From assembly GCA_005883245.1 (NCBI GenBank), contig VAXT01000067.1, positions 1 to 5,575 on the forward strand: a stretch of DNA of 5,575 nt, given 5' to 3'. The notes under the pieces are model-generated. The model made no database searches and was not told the origin of the DNA. It saw only the letters and a list, made by a program, of their open reading frames with translations. Positions 4,783-5,575 of the stretch are shown piece by piece (positions within the stretch are counted from its first letter, which is position 1; each line of letters opens with the position of its first letter). The position numbers were made by a program, and so were the translations under genes. The stretch is from Actinomycetota bacterium. Lineage in GTDB: Bacteria > Actinomycetota > Thermoleophilia > Gaiellales > Gaiellaceae.

Positions 4783-4965
4783 CCGCCTTCTCACCCTAAG
4801 GGGTGATCTTTCGGGCCTTCTCCGTTGCGGTTCGGCGAGCTTCGCGTAGGTAACCCGTTCGAAACGACTCGATTCTTCTCTTTCCTACCGTGTCAAGATT
4901 CGATTGGAAACGCCGATCAAGCCGTCAGGTTCGGAATGCCGCCAACATCTGCTGGAAGTGGGTCG
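4783..4965 (+). other. 183-bp intergenic region between argR and the response regulator
   Basis: No reading frame with similarity to a gene was seen on either strand. It holds the argR hairpin at its left end, then a relatively AT-rich part (about 4856-4920). Promoter candidates for the next gene are TTGCGG-N16-TAGGTA (4825-4852) and, closer, GGAAAC-N17-GTT (4906-4931), the latter resembling an ECF sigma promoter. Neither is strong. The hexamer TCGATT occurs twice (4869-4874 and 4900-4905), as does GAAACG (4861 and 4907). Confidence 0.4.
4791..4806 (+). terminator. Hairpin after argR, weak intrinsic terminator candidate
   Basis: TCACCC-TAAG-GGGTGA forms a perfect 6-bp stem with a 4-nt loop, starting 9 nt after the argR stop, and is followed by TCTTTC. 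Its position suits a terminator, but the stem is short and the T tract interrupted, so it may be a weak one. Confidence 0.45.
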
Positions 4966-5575
4966 ATGCTTCGTCTGTTGATCTCCGACGACGCGCCCGA
5001 GGCCCGTGCCTCTCTTCGGGCGAGCCTCGCGGGCCAGCCGGGGATCGACGTCGTCGCCGAGGCCGAGAACGGGGAAGAGGCGATCGCGCTCGCGGTGGCC
5101 CATCGGCCGGACGTGGTGCTGATGGACGTGCAGATGCCCGTCCTCGACGGGATCGCCGCGACGAGGCAGATCCGGCGGCTGCTGCCAAAGGCGCGGATCG
5201 TCGCCTACGCAGGCTCGGACGACGTCGACGACGTGATGGCGATGATGGAGGCTGGTGCCGATGCGTACTGCGTGAAGGGGGCTCCGCTCTGGGAGCTCGA
5301 GCGAGCGCTCGCGGGGGCGGCCGACCCACTGGTGCGGCTTGCGCACGCGATCGCCCGCTCCGTGAACGGCGGCGGCACCGCGGAGCTCGTGGCGCGCGAG
5401 CTCGCCGATCTGACCGGCGCGTCTTTCGCGGCCACGTATCTCGCTTCGGCCGACACGTCGCTCTCGCTCGCGGCTCTCTCCGGGCCGGGCGCTCCCGACT
5501 CGCTGCACTCGGCGCCGGGAGTCGTCGTGCGGGCGTTCACGGAGCTGACGCTGGCGCAGGCGGACACGCACGAGC
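4966..5575 (+). CDS. Response regulator with REC domain followed by GAF-like domain (3' end outside window)
   Basis: A two-component receiver protein, 203 residues visible with no stop before the edge. The REC domain (about 2-118) begins LRLLISDD with acidic residues D8/D9, has the phospho-acceptor D54 in VVLMDVQMPVLDG, and the conserved K104 in YCVKGAP. The switch Thr/Ser that normally follows the fourth beta strand is Ala (A82 in IVAYAGSDD). From about 138 a second domain follows (VARELADLTGASFAATYLA...LSLAALSGPG), matching the start of a GAF sensory domain, so output is not an OmpR- or NarL-type DNA-binding domain directly after REC. A phosphatase, histidine kinase or cyclase may follow outside the window. 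ATG 4966 has GGAAG 7 nt upstream and starts right at the first beta strand. An in-frame ATG at 4936 would add ten residues and has a weaker ribosome site. Confidence 0.87.
   Translation, partial: MLRLLISDDAPEARASLRASLAGQPGIDVVAEAENGEEAIALAVAHRPDVVLMDVQMPVLDGIAATRQIRRLLPKARIVAYAGSDDVDDVMAMMEAGADAYCVKGAPLWELERALAGAADPLVRLAHAIARSVNGGGTAELVARELADLTGASFAATYLASADTSLSLAALSGPGAPDSLHSAPGVVVRAFTELTLAQADTHE

Noticed and set aside
4857..4865. GTTCGAAAC, like a tRNA T-loop
   Set aside because: No paired acceptor, anticodon or D arms could be placed around it and no CCA-side stem is visible. It is a chance match around the TTCGAA palindrome.
4885..5571. 228-codon open frame on the minus strand
   Set aside because: Antisense to the REC-GAF gene, which has clear catalytic residues. 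The minus product is Arg-rich without motif.

Overview
The window is GC-rich (C or G in most third codon positions) and densely coding on both strands. It carries ordinary bacterial housekeeping genes together with families typical of Actinomycetota: Holin-X, DUF3618 and a stand-alone cNMP-binding protein with an RKDAKV...SKKEL start. A deep-branching actinobacterium, perhaps of the Thermoleophilia, fits best, but this is an inference from protein style and composition. There are no insertion sequences, phage structural genes, CRISPR arrays, rRNAs or tRNAs.

Layout from left to right. (1) Positions 2-730 hold the 3' end of pheT (+). (2) A small protein made of one cyclic-nucleotide-binding domain (-, 720-1136) converges on pheT with an 11-bp overlap. 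(3) Two secreted cupredoxin-fold proteins follow in tandem (+, 1196-1561 and 1609-2268). The second has one domain with a full type-1 copper ligand set and one ligand-less domain. The first consists of a ligand-less domain alone. (4) A compact leftward operon runs from 4237 to 2265: a 42-aa microprotein, a 117-aa tail-anchored basic protein, a Holin-X protein, a DUF3618 protein and a YihY/BrkB-family membrane protein. The first four overlap each other by 4, 20 and 11 bp, and the last lies 25 bp further on. (5) Divergent from it is argR (+, 4306-4782), with an ARG-box-like site over its promoter and a hairpin after its stop. (6) A 183-bp gap leads to a REC-GAF response regulator (+, from 4966) that runs off the right edge.

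How the genes work together: all five products of the leftward operon have at least one predicted membrane segment, and the tight overlaps imply co-translation, so they probably act in one envelope process that the sequence does not reveal. The cupredoxin pair looks like a periplasmic or extracellular copper/redox module that duplicated and then lost metal sites. pheT, argR and the response regulator have no evident functional link to these modules. Nothing here is a clear new defence or mobile system. The least-described parts are the microprotein-led membrane operon and the copper-less cupredoxin domains.
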